NCBI RefSeq assembly: GCF_000333895.2
Contig: NZ_ANFM02000017.1
Coordinates: forward strand, 46,032-110,031
Origin: Grimontia indica
Lineage (GTDB): Bacteria > Pseudomonadota > Gammaproteobacteria > Enterobacterales > Vibrionaceae
DNA: 64,000 nucleotides
Direction of reading: 5' to 3'
A program made the position numbers and the translations under genes. Of this stretch, positions 28,547 through 37,750 are shown one piece after another. A model generated the notes under the pieces. The model saw nothing but the letters and a program-made list of their open reading frames with translations. It did no database searches and was not told where the DNA came from. Numbering within the stretch: the stretch's first letter is position 1; the number at the start of each line of letters is the position of its first letter.

Positions 28547-29328
28547 TAGGCCACAGCTTGCTGATAAGGATATTTCGCGCAGCCCAGCTTTGACGATATG
28601 GCTGCAGCGGCCTGAAGCAATGCTGCTTTGTAACGGTCACAGACGTCCTGTGAGTAGCGGACAGTTGGCATATCAACAGATAACGAGGCGACCGCTTTGT
28701 TGAATCTGTCGTAGACAGGCACCGCCAAAGCGATCACGCCGACTTCGTGTTCTTCTCTGTCGAACGCATACCCCTTCTTACGGACTGCTTCGAGTTTTAT
28801 CATCAAGGTAGCGAAGTCTGTATCATCATCTCCACCCGTTTCTTGCCAGATCCTTTTTGTTTCAGATTCGCTCTTCTCAGCCAAAAATACGTTACCCAAC
28901 GCAGCGTCAACCAACGAATGCCGGCTTCCTACGCGAACCTGAACACCAAGGCTGTGTGAAGCATCGAGTTTATGGACATACACAAAGCTGTCACCATCCT
29001 CTATTCCGAGACTCACTGCTTCTCCTGATACAGTCGCTACATTACTCATCTCAGCGTTTGCGATCTCTACTAAGTCGACGTATTCAAGCGCAGCTGCGCC
29101 CATTTCGAACAGCTTTAACGTCAGCGAGTAGTGCTCTGAATCGCCCTCCTGCGACACGATCCCTAACGTCTTCATGGTTTGGAGAAAACGATATACCGTA
29201 CTTTTTGACATCATGAGTCTTTGCGCCAGCTCACTCACGCCAATGTCTTTCTGCGAACTTAATGCCTGCAAAATCGCAAAAGTTTTCAGCACTGATGAAA
29301 CTGACTCGGGCTGATTGTTTAACGCCAT
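28546..29328 (-). CDS. IclR-family transcriptional regulator
   Basis: 260 residues, standard IclR length. The N-terminal winged helix-turn-helix (ILQALSSQKDIGVSELAQRLMMSKSTVYRFLQTMKTLGIV) is followed by the IclR effector domain (SHSLGVQVRVGSRHSLVDAALGNVFLAEKSE; VGVIALAVPVYD). The protein's TAG stop straddles the junction with the MITE-like element: its G is the last base of the element. The original 3' end may therefore have been changed by the insertion. The target operon is not evident; the porin is convergent. Confidence 0.85.
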   Translation of the reverse strand: MALNNQPESVSSVLKTFAILQALSSQKDIGVSELAQRLMMSKSTVYRFLQTMKTLGIVSQEGDSEHYSLTLKLFEMGAAALEYVDLVEIANAEMSNVATVSGEAVSLGIEDGDSFVYVHKLDASHSLGVQVRVGSRHSLVDAALGNVFLAEKSESETKRIWQETGGDDDTDFATLMIKLEAVRKKGYAFDREEHEVGVIALAVPVYDRFNKAVASLSVDMPTVRYSQDVCDRYKAALLQAAAAISSKLGCAKYPYQQAVA

Positions 29329-30084
29329 AACACGTATACCTTTACATTCTCATTATTAGGAGCAACCGTTCGCCTCTTGAGGAGCTTGTACCCAATAGGG
29401 TTGTCAATCAAACATATCAAGCGAATGGATATTCACTATAGGCTTTCAATCATAAATAAAGTGAAACAGCGTTCCATTAGAATATTCTTTAATTTCGTCA
29501 GAGTTCACTGTTTTCGACTCAACGGTTATTTATTAACAACTTCCTTTTATAAACCGTTTATTGAAGCGTCAGGTTTAAGGCGATTAATCCCTGAAAAAAT
29601 CGAGTACGAAGATAAAGAGAGTAAAGCTCTTTGCGCATGAATCGTCATCCTGAATGCAAGCATGAAAAACCATCATCAGAAATAATGAAAGGGCATTTTC
29701 CAAAGAATGAACGTAGGGGAAAGTGTCAGATAAATTAACAAGCTCAGCACTTTGGTTATGCTGCCGTGTCCGCTATCACAAGCCATTCAGAAACCACGAG
29801 CCCGGCACCGAGAGACAATTTAGGCTGGTTTATAGAAAACGTAATGAAATTCTGTTCGGATTTTTCATGCCAACAATAACAACAAAGACAATTAAATTGG
29901 CCGGCACTAATTTTTGCGACTGAAATCCCAATCATAAAGTTCGGAAAGTTTGCAACAAAACAGTATGTTCAGATTAGCGACAATCCTGACTCAGATATGA
30001 CAAATCACCCTTCTCGCTTCGTTTTTTTCGGGATAAACTACACTCCTATTTTCAACGCCTTAACCACCCAGCACGGAGCTCCAC
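29329..30084. other. Gene-poor 756-bp intergenic region
   Basis: Between the divergent iclR and zinc-protease genes. Short frames exist (about 87 and 66 codons) but have no convincing ribosome binding site, domain or codon signature. The stretch is AT-rich. I see no RNA-gene-like structure with confidence. Confidence 0.5.
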
Positions 30085-30846
30085 ATGCTAACTCGCAGCG
30101 GATTGCTGATTCTTTTCTCTGCTGTCCTCTCTGGCTGCAGCATTACATCTCAGGAACAGCACCAGCAAACCCTGAATGCAATCAGTAACATAGAGACCAA
30201 CATTCAGAGTGACTACTCGTCGCTAAACCAAAGTGTTCAAACACAGCAAGAACAAATCGCAACCCTTGAACAACAGGTTGCTGATATGTCTGACACACTC
30301 AAAATCATGCGTCAGAATCAAGCCCGCGAAGCTGCGAACCGAGCTGAACCGCAAGTGGTCTACGTCGAGAAAGAAGTGCCTGTGCCACAGAAATCCGATA
30401 AAGCTGTGCTAGGTGAGCAAGAATGGGTTTGGATTGATGCTGCTGGCTCCAACTACAAGGCCCGCGTAGACACTGGCGCAACGACGTCTTCCCTGAATGC
30501 GACTGACATTCAGGAGTTTGAACGCGACGGTAAAACCTGGGTCCGCTTCAGTCTTGCACATACCCAAAATGGCGAGGGTGAGTCCGAACCGCTAGCAACG
30601 ATTGAAGCACCAGTGACCCGCTGGGTGAAGATCCGTCAAGCTTCCACTGAAGGTCTTGAGCGCCGTCCTGTTGTAGAACTGCGTGTCAGACTGGGTGAAC
30701 TGCATGAAAAAACGCAATTTACGCTGGCTGACCGTTCGCACATGGAATTCCCGGTTCTTCTGGGTCGTGAATTCTTTAAAGACATTGCCGTTGTTGACGT
30801 CTCTCAGTCTTACATCCATCCAAAGTTTGTTGCCGAAAAGAAATAG
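30085..30846 (+). CDS. Lipoprotein with ATP-dependent zinc protease (RimB/retropepsin-like) domain
   Basis: 253 residues. The signal peptide ends in lipobox LSGC (cysteine near residue 18), followed by a coiled-coil stalk (about 25-85) and a C-terminal retropepsin-like domain (about 108-250) with AGSNYKARVDTGATTSSLNA, the single DTGA aspartate motif, and FPVLLGREFFKDIAVVDVSQ. The family is labelled putative ATP-dependent zinc protease (PF05618), though the DTGA motif suggests an aspartic-type fold. It is followed by the 7TM-transglutaminase and ATP-grasp genes, a recurrent trio that may make and trim glutamate-type peptide tags (inference from family context). Confidence 0.85.
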   Translation: MLTRSGLLILFSAVLSGCSITSQEQHQQTLNAISNIETNIQSDYSSLNQSVQTQQEQIATLEQQVADMSDTLKIMRQNQAREAANRAEPQVVYVEKEVPVPQKSDKAVLGEQEWVWIDAAGSNYKARVDTGATTSSLNATDIQEFERDGKTWVRFSLAHTQNGEGESEPLATIEAPVTRWVKIRQASTEGLERRPVVELRVRLGELHEKTQFTLADRSHMEFPVLLGREFFKDIAVVDVSQSYIHPKFVAEKK

Positions 30847-30887
30847 CGCACTGAACTACCAACCACAGTGCCAATAACGAGGAAAGA

Positions 30888-32393
30888 ATGACTTCACGCG
30901 TTCCTTTTTATTTACTCATTAGCCTGCTGATCATCGTCGGCATGAGCATGAGTATCTACCGCCATAACGTCTACGGTGTGCCGTGGACGGCGGGACAAAA
31001 ACACCAAGTGTGGGAAGTGGAAGCCCGCGTTGAATTCCAAGCCAAAGGCGAGCCAGTCAAAGTGTCACTGGCAACGCCGGATACCCAGGAAGGCTTTACC
31101 CTCATTAATGAAAACACCAGCTCACCGGGCTATGGGTTTGCATTGATCAATACCGAAGATGGCCGCAGAGCCGAGTGGAGCAAGCGCGAAGCGAGCGGGC
31201 AACAAATACTTTATTTCAAAAACCAAATGCTGGTTGATGAAAATGCCAACTACCCGACTGAGCCCCCTCTCGGTGAAGTCACCCCTGCCGTGCTTGATGG
31301 GCCAATCAAAACAGCGGCAGATGCTCTTCTCGAACAAGCCAGACAGCGCTCCGCAGACAATGTGACACTCGCGCGTGAGCTCATCAAACAGTTCAACGAC
31401 AAAGAAAGCCAAAACGCAGCACTCCTTACCAAAGAGATGAGCAAGGCGGACGCTATTGTGGCTATTTTGTCGTTGGAAGGCATCCACGCCCGCGTTGTTG
31501 GTGCTTTGCAGCTGGAAGACGGACGTCGTCGACAAAGCGTTGTTCCAATGGTCGAGATTTGGAATAACGAAGAGTGGCAATTGTTTAACCTAGATACCGG
31601 AACAGAAGACTCTTTCGACAATCTATTGATCTGGAATCAAAAAGGCACGCCTTTACTTGAAGTCATGGGTGGCACTAACAGCCAGGTCAGCTTCTCCATC
31701 ATCGCGCAGGATATCAGCCCTCAACAGGCAACCGACGAGAAAATACAGGCCGAAAGTCTGTTGAATTTCTCTATTCACAGTCTGCCTATTGAAGAACAGG
31801 CGATGTTCAAAACCATTATGTTGATCCCAATCGGTGCCCTGATTGTGGTATTGCTACGCGTGCTGGTTGGTCTGAAAACCTCCGGTACCTTCATGCCCGT
31901 GCTGATCGCAGTTGCCTTTGTTCAAACGCAGTTAGTACCAGGCCTGGTGGGCTTCCTGTTGATTGTTGGTACCGGTCTGATTATCAGAAGTTACCTATCA
32001 AGGCTTAATCTACTCCTTGTCGCGAGGATATCTGCCGTGATCATCACGGTGATCATGATTATCTCTGTCTTTACGGTCGTCGCGTTCAAGATTGGATTGG
32101 TTGAAGGCCTGACAATCACCTTCTTCCCAATGATTATCCTTTCCTGGACCATCGAACGTATGTCGATTCTTTGGGAAGAAGAAGGTGCGAAGCAGGTACT
32201 CATTCAAGGTGGTGGCTCGCTGTTGACTGCCGTGTTGGTTTACCTCGCCATGACCAATGAATTTGTCCGTCATATCACCTTTAACTTCGTTGGCATTCAA
32301 CTCGTGATTCTGGCATTGATCCTAATGCTGGGTAACTACACTGGCTACCGCCTGAGCGAATTGAAGCGATTCAAGCCGTTGGTGAAGGACTAA
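30888..32393 (+). CDS. Inactive transglutaminase-like protein fused to 7 membrane helices
   Basis: 501 residues. One N-terminal helix (about 5-23) anchors a periplasmic domain with transglutaminase-like fold (about 60-285: SKADAIVAILSLEGIHARVVGALQLEDGR) lacking the Cys-His-Asp triad, followed by a 7TM region (about 308-495, with VLVGLKTSGTFMPVLIAVAFVQT and the GNYTGYRLSELKRF end). This is the family annotated inactive transglutaminase fused to 7 transmembrane helices (PF14400/PF14402). It lies 42 bp after the zinc-protease gene and 3 bp before the ATP-grasp gene. Confidence 0.88.
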   Translation: MTSRVPFYLLISLLIIVGMSMSIYRHNVYGVPWTAGQKHQVWEVEARVEFQAKGEPVKVSLATPDTQEGFTLINENTSSPGYGFALINTEDGRRAEWSKREASGQQILYFKNQMLVDENANYPTEPPLGEVTPAVLDGPIKTAADALLEQARQRSADNVTLARELIKQFNDKESQNAALLTKEMSKADAIVAILSLEGIHARVVGALQLEDGRRRQSVVPMVEIWNNEEWQLFNLDTGTEDSFDNLLIWNQKGTPLLEVMGGTNSQVSFSIIAQDISPQQATDEKIQAESLLNFSIHSLPIEEQAMFKTIMLIPIGALIVVLLRVLVGLKTSGTFMPVLIAVAFVQTQLVPGLVGFLLIVGTGLIIRSYLSRLNLLLVARISAVIITVIMIISVFTVVAFKIGLVEGLTITFFPMIILSWTIERMSILWEEEGAKQVLIQGGGSLLTAVLVYLAMTNEFVRHITFNFVGIQLVILALILMLGNYTGYRLSELKRFKPLVKD

Positions 32394-32396
32394 GGC

Positions 32397-33380
32397 ATGC
32401 TGGATTTCCTAAAGAAATACACATCGCCTTTTAAGCTGCACAATGCTGGCATCATGGGAATGAACCGCCGGAATATCAGCTATATCGGCCGATATAACAA
32501 ACGTAGTTTGTTTCCGTTGGTGGATAACAAGCTGAAAACCAAGCAAATTGCCCAACGTGCTGGTGCAACGGTTCCAGAACTGATTGGCGTCATCAACGAA
32601 CAGCACCAAGTTGCCTCCGTCCACGAGATGGTTAAAGACTGGCCGGGCTTTGTGATAAAGCCAGCCCAAGGCTCAGGCGGTAAAGGTATTCTGGTGGTAA
32701 CCTCAAACAAAGATGGCGTTTATAAAAAGCCATCTGGCTCCGAGGTCAGTAAAGAAGAAGTCGAACGCCACATCACCAACACCCTAGCGGGATTATTCTC
32801 GCTGGGTGGTAAGAACGATGTCGCTGTCGTAGAAAACCTTATCCAGTTCGATGACGTGTTTGATGGTTTCAGCTACGAAGGCGTGCCGGATATCCGCGTT
32901 ATCGTCTTTAAAGGTTACCCTGTGATGGCGATGATGCGTCTTTCTACTGCAGCTTCCGATGGTAAAGCGAACCTTCACCAAGGTGCGGTTGGTGTCGGTA
33001 TTGATATCGCGACGGGTAAGGCATTGCGTGCCGTGCAGTTCAACCGCCCTATTGAGCATCATCCTGATACAGGCCGTCTGCTGAGTGAACTTCAGGTGCC
33101 TCATTGGGAGCTATTATTGACTCTCGCTGCAAGCGCGTGGGAAATGACAGGCCTTGGCTATCTCGGCACCGATATGGTGCTCGACAAAGAAAAAGGCCCA
33201 ATGGTGCTGGAGCTCAATGCCCGTCCTGGTCTGGCGATTCAAATCGCTAACGGCTGCGGATTACTGCCAAGACTTCGTCATATCGAAGCCATGGGAGAAA
33301 CAGCGCATCTCACAACTCCGGAAGAACGTGTGGCTTACGCCGCGAAAAATTTTTCAGGCACCTACACGCCCGGACATTAA
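32397..33380 (+). CDS. Alpha-L-glutamate ligase-like ATP-grasp protein
   Basis: 327 residues. An ATP-grasp domain is clear: NKLKTKQIAQRAGATVPE, the glycine-rich loop FVIKPAQGSGGKGILVV, and the metal-binding MVLELNARPGLAIQIAN near the end. The family is alpha-L-glutamate ligase-like (PF14397 type). It starts 3 bp after the 7TM gene, so translation is coupled, and a strong terminator follows. The predicted reaction is ATP-driven peptide bond formation; the acceptor is unknown. Confidence 0.88.
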   Translation: MLDFLKKYTSPFKLHNAGIMGMNRRNISYIGRYNKRSLFPLVDNKLKTKQIAQRAGATVPELIGVINEQHQVASVHEMVKDWPGFVIKPAQGSGGKGILVVTSNKDGVYKKPSGSEVSKEEVERHITNTLAGLFSLGGKNDVAVVENLIQFDDVFDGFSYEGVPDIRVIVFKGYPVMAMMRLSTAASDGKANLHQGAVGVGIDIATGKALRAVQFNRPIEHHPDTGRLLSELQVPHWELLLTLAASAWEMTGLGYLGTDMVLDKEKGPMVLELNARPGLAIQIANGCGLLPRLRHIEAMGETAHLTTPEERVAYAAKNFSGTYTPGH

Positions 33381-33399
33381 ATTCAAACAAGATAATTCA

Positions 33400-33421
33400 A
33401 TCGGGCTTCGGCCCGATTTTT
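33400..33421 (+). terminator. Intrinsic terminator after the ATP-grasp gene
   Basis: ATCGGGC-TTCG-GCCCGAT with a TTCG tetraloop followed by TTTTTAT, 20 bp past the stop. A textbook rho-independent terminator. Confidence 0.93.
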
Positions 33422-33502
33422 ATTTCAGGCAACGACTCCCCCTTTCCCATTCCCATCTAGTTTCAGTAAGCTAGGGTTATTGACCCCAAAGGAACACTGA
33501 GA

Positions 33503-34663
33503 ATGGACGCATCAACCCACCAATTTGATTTTGATAAAGAAGTCGACCGCACAAAAAGCCATAGCGACAAATGGGACAAATACAAAGGTCAGGATATCCT
33601 GCCAATGTGGGTGGCAGACAGTGATTTCCAATCCCCACCAGCGGTAATCGAAGCACTCCAAGAACGCGTATCACACGGCGTGTTTGGTTATACCCATGCG
33701 TCAGATACCTTGACTGAGATTTTCGTCGCCCGCATGAAATCCCGCTACAACTGGGACATTCAACCTGAGTGGGTAGTCTATCTTCCGGGCTTGGTATGCG
33801 GACTCAACATCGCCGCCCGAGCTTTAACGGATGAAGGCCAAACCATTATTAGCCCTAGCCCAATCTATCCACCTTTCATTTCTTCAGCCAAGTTTGCTGA
33901 ACGCCCTTTAGTGAAAGCCACAGTGAAGCTGACAGATGGCCGCTGGATGCCGGATTTGGAAGAAGCAGGGGAACAACTCGCTGGGAAAGGCGGTTTACTG
34001 CAAATGTGTAACCCTCTGAACCCGGGTGGGACGGTTTATACCCGCGAAGAGTTGGAAGCGACGCTAGTGTTTGCGGAAAAACATGATTTGTTTGTGTGTT
34101 CCGACGAGATCCATTGCGACCTGATTCTGGATGGTGACAAGCAACATATTCCCTTTGCGAGTATCAGTGAAAGTGCCGAACAACGCAGCGTGACACTCAT
34201 GGCACCGAGCAAAACCTTCAATATCGCTGGGCTTGGTGCGTCAATTGCCATTATTCCGAATGCGAAGCTTCGCCAGCGCTTTAGTAAGATTAAGCGTGGA
34301 ATTGTACCCGGTGTTAACATGCTGGCTTTCACCGCTGCAGAGGCGGCCTATGAGCATGGCGAAGCTTGGCTACAAGAGCAACTTTGCTACCTCGCAGGCC
34401 ACCGCGATTACCTGATGCAGGAAATCAATGCCTTGCCAGGCATGAAGCTGGAACACATCGAAGCCACTTACCTTGCTTGGATTGATTGTAGTGAACTGCC
34501 CGTCGATAACGCTCATCGTTTCTTCGAGGAAGCTGGCGTGGGTCTTTCACCTGGGCTGGACTTTGGTAACCGCAAATTCGTCAGACTGAATTTTGGGTGT
34601 ACCCGTAAAACGCTGGAAGAAGCCGTTCGTAGAATGAAAGCTGCAGTCAGCTCGTTGGCTTAA
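33503..34663 (+). CDS. MalY/PatB-family pyridoxal-phosphate aminotransferase / C-S lyase
   Basis: 386 residues, fold type I. Signatures are WVADSDFQSPPAVIEAL, VFGYTHASD, NPLNPGGTVYTREELE, SDEIHCDLIL, and the PLP lysine in APSKTFNIAGLG. This matches the MalY/PatB cystathionine beta-lyase family, which cleaves cystathionine or other cysteine conjugates to thiol, pyruvate and ammonia. It stands alone between terminators. A general aminotransferase role cannot be excluded. Confidence 0.87.
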   Translation: MDASTHQFDFDKEVDRTKSHSDKWDKYKGQDILPMWVADSDFQSPPAVIEALQERVSHGVFGYTHASDTLTEIFVARMKSRYNWDIQPEWVVYLPGLVCGLNIAARALTDEGQTIISPSPIYPPFISSAKFAERPLVKATVKLTDGRWMPDLEEAGEQLAGKGGLLQMCNPLNPGGTVYTREELEATLVFAEKHDLFVCSDEIHCDLILDGDKQHIPFASISESAEQRSVTLMAPSKTFNIAGLGASIAIIPNAKLRQRFSKIKRGIVPGVNMLAFTAAEAAYEHGEAWLQEQLCYLAGHRDYLMQEINALPGMKLEHIEATYLAWIDCSELPVDNAHRFFEEAGVGLSPGLDFGNRKFVRLNFGCTRKTLEEAVRRMKAAVSSLA

Positions 34664-34680
34664 CGGCTTTAGACCAAAGA

Positions 34681-34707
34681 AAAACAGCGCCAAAAGGCGC
34701 TGTTTTT
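34681..34707. terminator. Bidirectional terminator between malY/patB-like and cytochrome c' genes
   Basis: AAAACAGCGCC-AAAA-GGCGCTGTTTT, flanked by A-run on one side and T-run on the other, in the convergent gap. It can stop transcription from both sides. Confidence 0.92.
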
Positions 34708-34726
34708 GTCTTTTCGTTTAACCTAA

Positions 34727-35182
34727 TTAACGCTTGGTACGAAAACCTCGGTGACACGCTTTACAGGAGCGGTCGGCACTTTTGATTGCGGCTTCCAGAG
34801 CATCATCATCTTGCGCTACGGCTGCATCAGCCATTGAAACAAAGCTGGTTTGCAGGCCATCAAGGCCAGATTCAAACTTATCCCACTTCGTCCAAACTGC
34901 TGGCTTACTGCGGCTGTCAAAGCTACTGCCTTCCGGGAACATTCCTTTAAGTGCGCCGACTGTGTCGGCATTTTTGATTGCCAGATTGCGGATGGTTTCC
35001 CAATCCGAGTCACTGCCATCTTCGGCTTTCTTCAAGCTTTTGAATGTGTCTGCAATAGAGAGGAAGTTTTGCTGGCGATTATCAATCACTTCAGAAAAAT
35101 CCTGCGCCATCGCTGCACCAGACACCATCAGCAGAGCACTGACCAACCCGATTGCTTTACTTCTTGTTGCAATTCTTTTCAC
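34727..35182 (-). CDS. Cytochrome c' (class II c-type cytochrome)
   Basis: 151 residues. The signal peptide (MKRIATRSKAIGLVSALLMVSGAAMA) leads to a four-helix-bundle cytochrome with the heme motif CKACH at the C terminus (CKACHRGFRTKR), as usual for class II. It is a periplasmic electron carrier, possibly involved in NO binding. It is divergent from a cytochrome b561 gene, a common partner. Confidence 0.9.
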   Translation of the reverse strand: MKRIATRSKAIGLVSALLMVSGAAMAQDFSEVIDNRQQNFLSIADTFKSLKKAEDGSDSDWETIRNLAIKNADTVGALKGMFPEGSSFDSRSKPAVWTKWDKFESGLDGLQTSFVSMADAAVAQDDDALEAAIKSADRSCKACHRGFRTKR

Positions 35183-35332
35183 GACTTTATCCCTGTAATG
35201 CTGTTGAATCGACGAATAACATCATAAAACCTAACAATTTTATGGATATTTCTGTTAAAACTCGACAGAAAAATTGTAACGTTTCGCGTTAAACTCCAAG
35301 CCTACATTTTCTGGGAAAATCAGGAACAAATC

Positions 35333-35947
35333 ATGAAGATATGGGACGCACCGACCCGCGTTTATCATTGGCTCCAAGCCGTATTGTTTACGGCGATGTG
35401 CGTGACCGGGTTTCTTCAAGAAGGTCCGCACCTGACCATTGGCCTCGCGCTCGCTGCATTGCTGGTTTGGCGGATACTGTGGGGTTTAGTCGGTAGCAAG
35501 ACCAGCCGATTCCTGCATTTTGTAAAATCACCGCGTTCAGCTGTGAACTACCTCCTTGGTAAAGAGGAGCATGACGGTGTCGGTCATAACCCTGCCGGCG
35601 GACTCATGGTTATTATCATGCTGTCATTGTTGGTGTTTCAGTGTTTTATCGGGATGGCCCAAGCGGGGTATTTTGACGATTACATCAGCGACGAAAGCTG
35701 GCTGTATGACATCGACCTTCTGGCTACTCTCCACCTTTATGGCGCGTATTTGTTGATGGGATTAGTTGGTGTGCACCTAGCAGCAATAGCCATTTACAGC
35801 GCAAAAGGAAAATCATTGGTGAAAGCGATGATTACGGGACGGCAAGCGCAATTGCAACCGACTTCCCTGTTCTTCAGGTCGAACAAACGAGCGGGAGCGA
35901 TACTGCTTGGGATAGGTGGATTTCTGACTTACTTCGTTTCTGGATAA
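35333..35947 (+). CDS. Cytochrome b561 family membrane protein
   Basis: 204 residues, about four transmembrane helices, starting MKIWDAPTRVYHWLQA with the heme-ligand histidine (YHW) and later GHNPAGGLMVIIML and HLYGAYLLMGLVGVHLAAI. It is of the b-type cytochrome family often paired with cytochrome c'. It probably passes electrons from quinol to the periplasmic cytochrome c'. It is divergent to that gene with a 150-bp gap and ends just before a terminator. Confidence 0.88.
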   Translation: MKIWDAPTRVYHWLQAVLFTAMCVTGFLQEGPHLTIGLALAALLVWRILWGLVGSKTSRFLHFVKSPRSAVNYLLGKEEHDGVGHNPAGGLMVIIMLSLLVFQCFIGMAQAGYFDDYISDESWLYDIDLLATLHLYGAYLLMGLVGVHLAAIAIYSAKGKSLVKAMITGRQAQLQPTSLFFRSNKRAGAILLGIGGFLTYFVSG

Positions 35948-35950
35948 CCC

Positions 35951-35989
35951 AAAAAAGAACAGCGCTCAACAGGCGCTGTTCTTTTATTT
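35951..35989. terminator. Terminator after cytochrome b561
   Basis: AAAAGAACAGCGC pairs with GCGCTGTTCTTTT around a short loop, with A-run before and T-run after. It may also serve a small minus-strand ORF ending at 35993. Confidence 0.92.
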
Positions 35990-35992
35990 CGA

Positions 35993-36175
35993 CTATTCAC
36001 CATCTAACACCACGCATACTTCAAGTTTCCTATCTGCTATCGCTCTCTCATTTTCAGCCTCATAAGACACTGATCTATAGCGATATGTGATTGCCTTCTC
36101 AGTCGAATCAAGATGCAACATTTCTCCAGTAAAGGGCTTATTTGTCCAATATATTAAGCAAAATGCCGGGCGCAT
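35993..36175 (-). CDS. Possible small protein, 60 aa, unrecognised
   Basis: A 60-codon frame on the minus strand ending 4 bp before a bidirectional terminator, which is a point in its favour. The sequence (MRPAFCLIYWTNKPFTGEML...) has no recognised domain, no clear ribosome binding site was checked, and no neighbour suggests a role. It may be a remnant or noise. Confidence 0.3.
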   Translation of the reverse strand: MRPAFCLIYWTNKPFTGEMLHLDSTEKAITYRYRSVSYEAENERAIADRKLEVCVVLDGE

Positions 36176-36229
36176 AATCAGACCAACTCAAAACACAAAT
36201 CTAATAACTCGAACTTAAAGGTCTGAATC

Positions 36230-37282
36230 ATGAAAACGAATCTTGCTGAACTAAAACGGCACCTTCTCACCGGCACCAGCCACATGCTTCCATTCGTTGT
36301 TGCAGGTGGTGTTCTGCTGGCTCTGTCGGTAATGCTGAACGGTAAAGGTGCAGTGCCAGAAGGTGTATTCCTTGAAGGTCTGTGGGACATGGGTATCGCA
36401 GGTTTCACCCTGTTTGTACCGGTTTTGGGTGGCTACATTGCTTACTCTATCGCTGACCGTCCTGCTCTGGCTCCGGGTATGATTGGTGCTTACCTGGCTA
36501 ACCAGGTTCAAGCCGGCTTCCTTGGCGCTATCGTGGTGGGTTTCATCGCCGGTTACGTCGTTCTGCAACTGAAGCGCATCCCTCTTTCCAACAAGCTTAA
36601 AGCGCTGTCTACCTACTTCATTATCCCTATCGGCGGTACCTTCATCGTGTCTGCACTGGTGGTATGGGTGATCGGTCAACCAATCGCGGCATTCATGGCA
36701 TTCATGAACGAAGGTCTGCAATCCATGGCTGGCGCTTCTAAAGCGATTCTGGGTGCGGTACTGGGCGGTATGACAGCATTCGATATGGGCGGTCCAATCA
36801 ACAAAGTTGCCACCCTGTTCGCACAAACTCAGGTAGGTACACAACCATGGCTGATGGGTGGTGTTGGTGTTGCTATCTGTGTTCCACCACTGGGTATGGC
36901 ACTGGCAACTTTCCTAGCGCCTAAGAAGTACTCTGCGGAAGAACAAGAAGCGGGTAAAGCGGCGGCAATCATGGGCTGTATCGGTATCACTGAAGGTGCC
37001 ATCCCATTCGCTGCAAACGACCCAGCGCGCGTGATTCCAGCCATCGTGGCAGGCGGCATGGTCGGTAACATTGTGGCCTTTATGGCGGGTGTTCTGAACC
37101 ACGCACCATGGGGTGGTCTGATTGTCCTCCCGGTTGTCGAAGGTCGAATGATGTATGTCGTCGCGGTCATCGCCGGTGCAGCAACCACAGCACTGATTGT
37201 GAACGCACTGAAGAAACCTGTCGCTGACCGCGAAGAAGAAAAACAAGCACAAACCGAAGAACTGGAACTGTCCTTCGATTAA
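36230..37282 (+). CDS. PTS fructose-type transporter subunit IIC
   Basis: 350 residues, about nine to ten membrane helices. FTGTSHML-type start (LLTGTSHMLPFVVAGGVLLAL), DMGGPINKVA and the GITEGAIPFAANDPARVIPA loop are the fructose-family IIC signature. It resembles FrwC/FryC. It moves the sugar while phosphate comes from IIB. IIB follows 30 bp later. The exact sugar is not evident; fructose-like sugars are expected for the family. Confidence 0.9.
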   Translation: MKTNLAELKRHLLTGTSHMLPFVVAGGVLLALSVMLNGKGAVPEGVFLEGLWDMGIAGFTLFVPVLGGYIAYSIADRPALAPGMIGAYLANQVQAGFLGAIVVGFIAGYVVLQLKRIPLSNKLKALSTYFIIPIGGTFIVSALVVWVIGQPIAAFMAFMNEGLQSMAGASKAILGAVLGGMTAFDMGGPINKVATLFAQTQVGTQPWLMGGVGVAICVPPLGMALATFLAPKKYSAEEQEAGKAAAIMGCIGITEGAIPFAANDPARVIPAIVAGGMVGNIVAFMAGVLNHAPWGGLIVLPVVEGRMMYVVAVIAGAATTALIVNALKKPVADREEEKQAQTEELELSFD

Positions 37283-37312
37283 CGAACAAAGCAATAAGAA
37301 ATACATAGGTAA

Positions 37313-37633
37313 ATGAATATGAAATTGATTGGTGTAACTTCTTGCCCTTCTGGCGTAGCACACACTTACATGGCAGCCGAAGCACTGGAAACAGCAGCAA
37401 AAGCAAAAGGCTGGGACGCGAAGATTGAAACCCAAGGCGCGATTGGTATCGAAAACGAACTGACCGCTGCTGAAATCGAAGCTGCTGATGTGGTGGTCCT
37501 GACAAAAGACATCGCTATCAAGAAAGAAGAGCGCTTCGCGGGTAAGAAAATTGTTCGAGTCACTGTAACTCAAGCGGCAAAACAAGCCCCTGAAATTATC
37601 GCCAAGCTGGAGAGCATGCTGGCGCAAGCGTAA
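37313..37633 (+). CDS. PTS fructose-type transporter subunit IIB
   Basis: 106 residues. The P-loop with the phosphorylated cysteine is TSCPSGVAHTYMAAEAL (Cys near residue 11). It belongs to the fructose-specific IIB family, FrwB-like. It follows IIC by 30 bp and precedes a strong terminator. A second paralogous IIB lies at 45206-45502 on the other strand. Confidence 0.9.
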   Translation: MNMKLIGVTSCPSGVAHTYMAAEALETAAKAKGWDAKIETQGAIGIENELTAAEIEAADVVVLTKDIAIKKEERFAGKKIVRVTVTQAAKQAPEIIAKLESMLAQA

Positions 37634-37641
37634 GTAAAAAC

Positions 37642-37673
37642 AAACCGCGGTAAGGTTCCCCTGCCGCGGTTTT
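37642..37673 (+). terminator. Terminator after PTS IIB
   Basis: AAACCGCGG pairs with CCGCGGTTT around a 13-base loop, followed by T-rich sequence. It separates IIC-IIB from the araC-type gene. Confidence 0.82.
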
Positions 37674-37750
37674 CCCGTTCAGGCTCGTAAGGCAAATCCT
37701 TTTAAATCCCCTTTTCCACGCTTTACGCTTCGTTTTGGAAGGCTCCATTC

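Noticed and set aside
29377..29923. Two short plus-strand frames in the intergenic gap
   Set aside because: No ribosome binding site, family or codon bias support.
36914..37627. Minus-strand frame of about 237 codons
   Set aside because: Antisense shadow of the PTS IIC and IIB genes.
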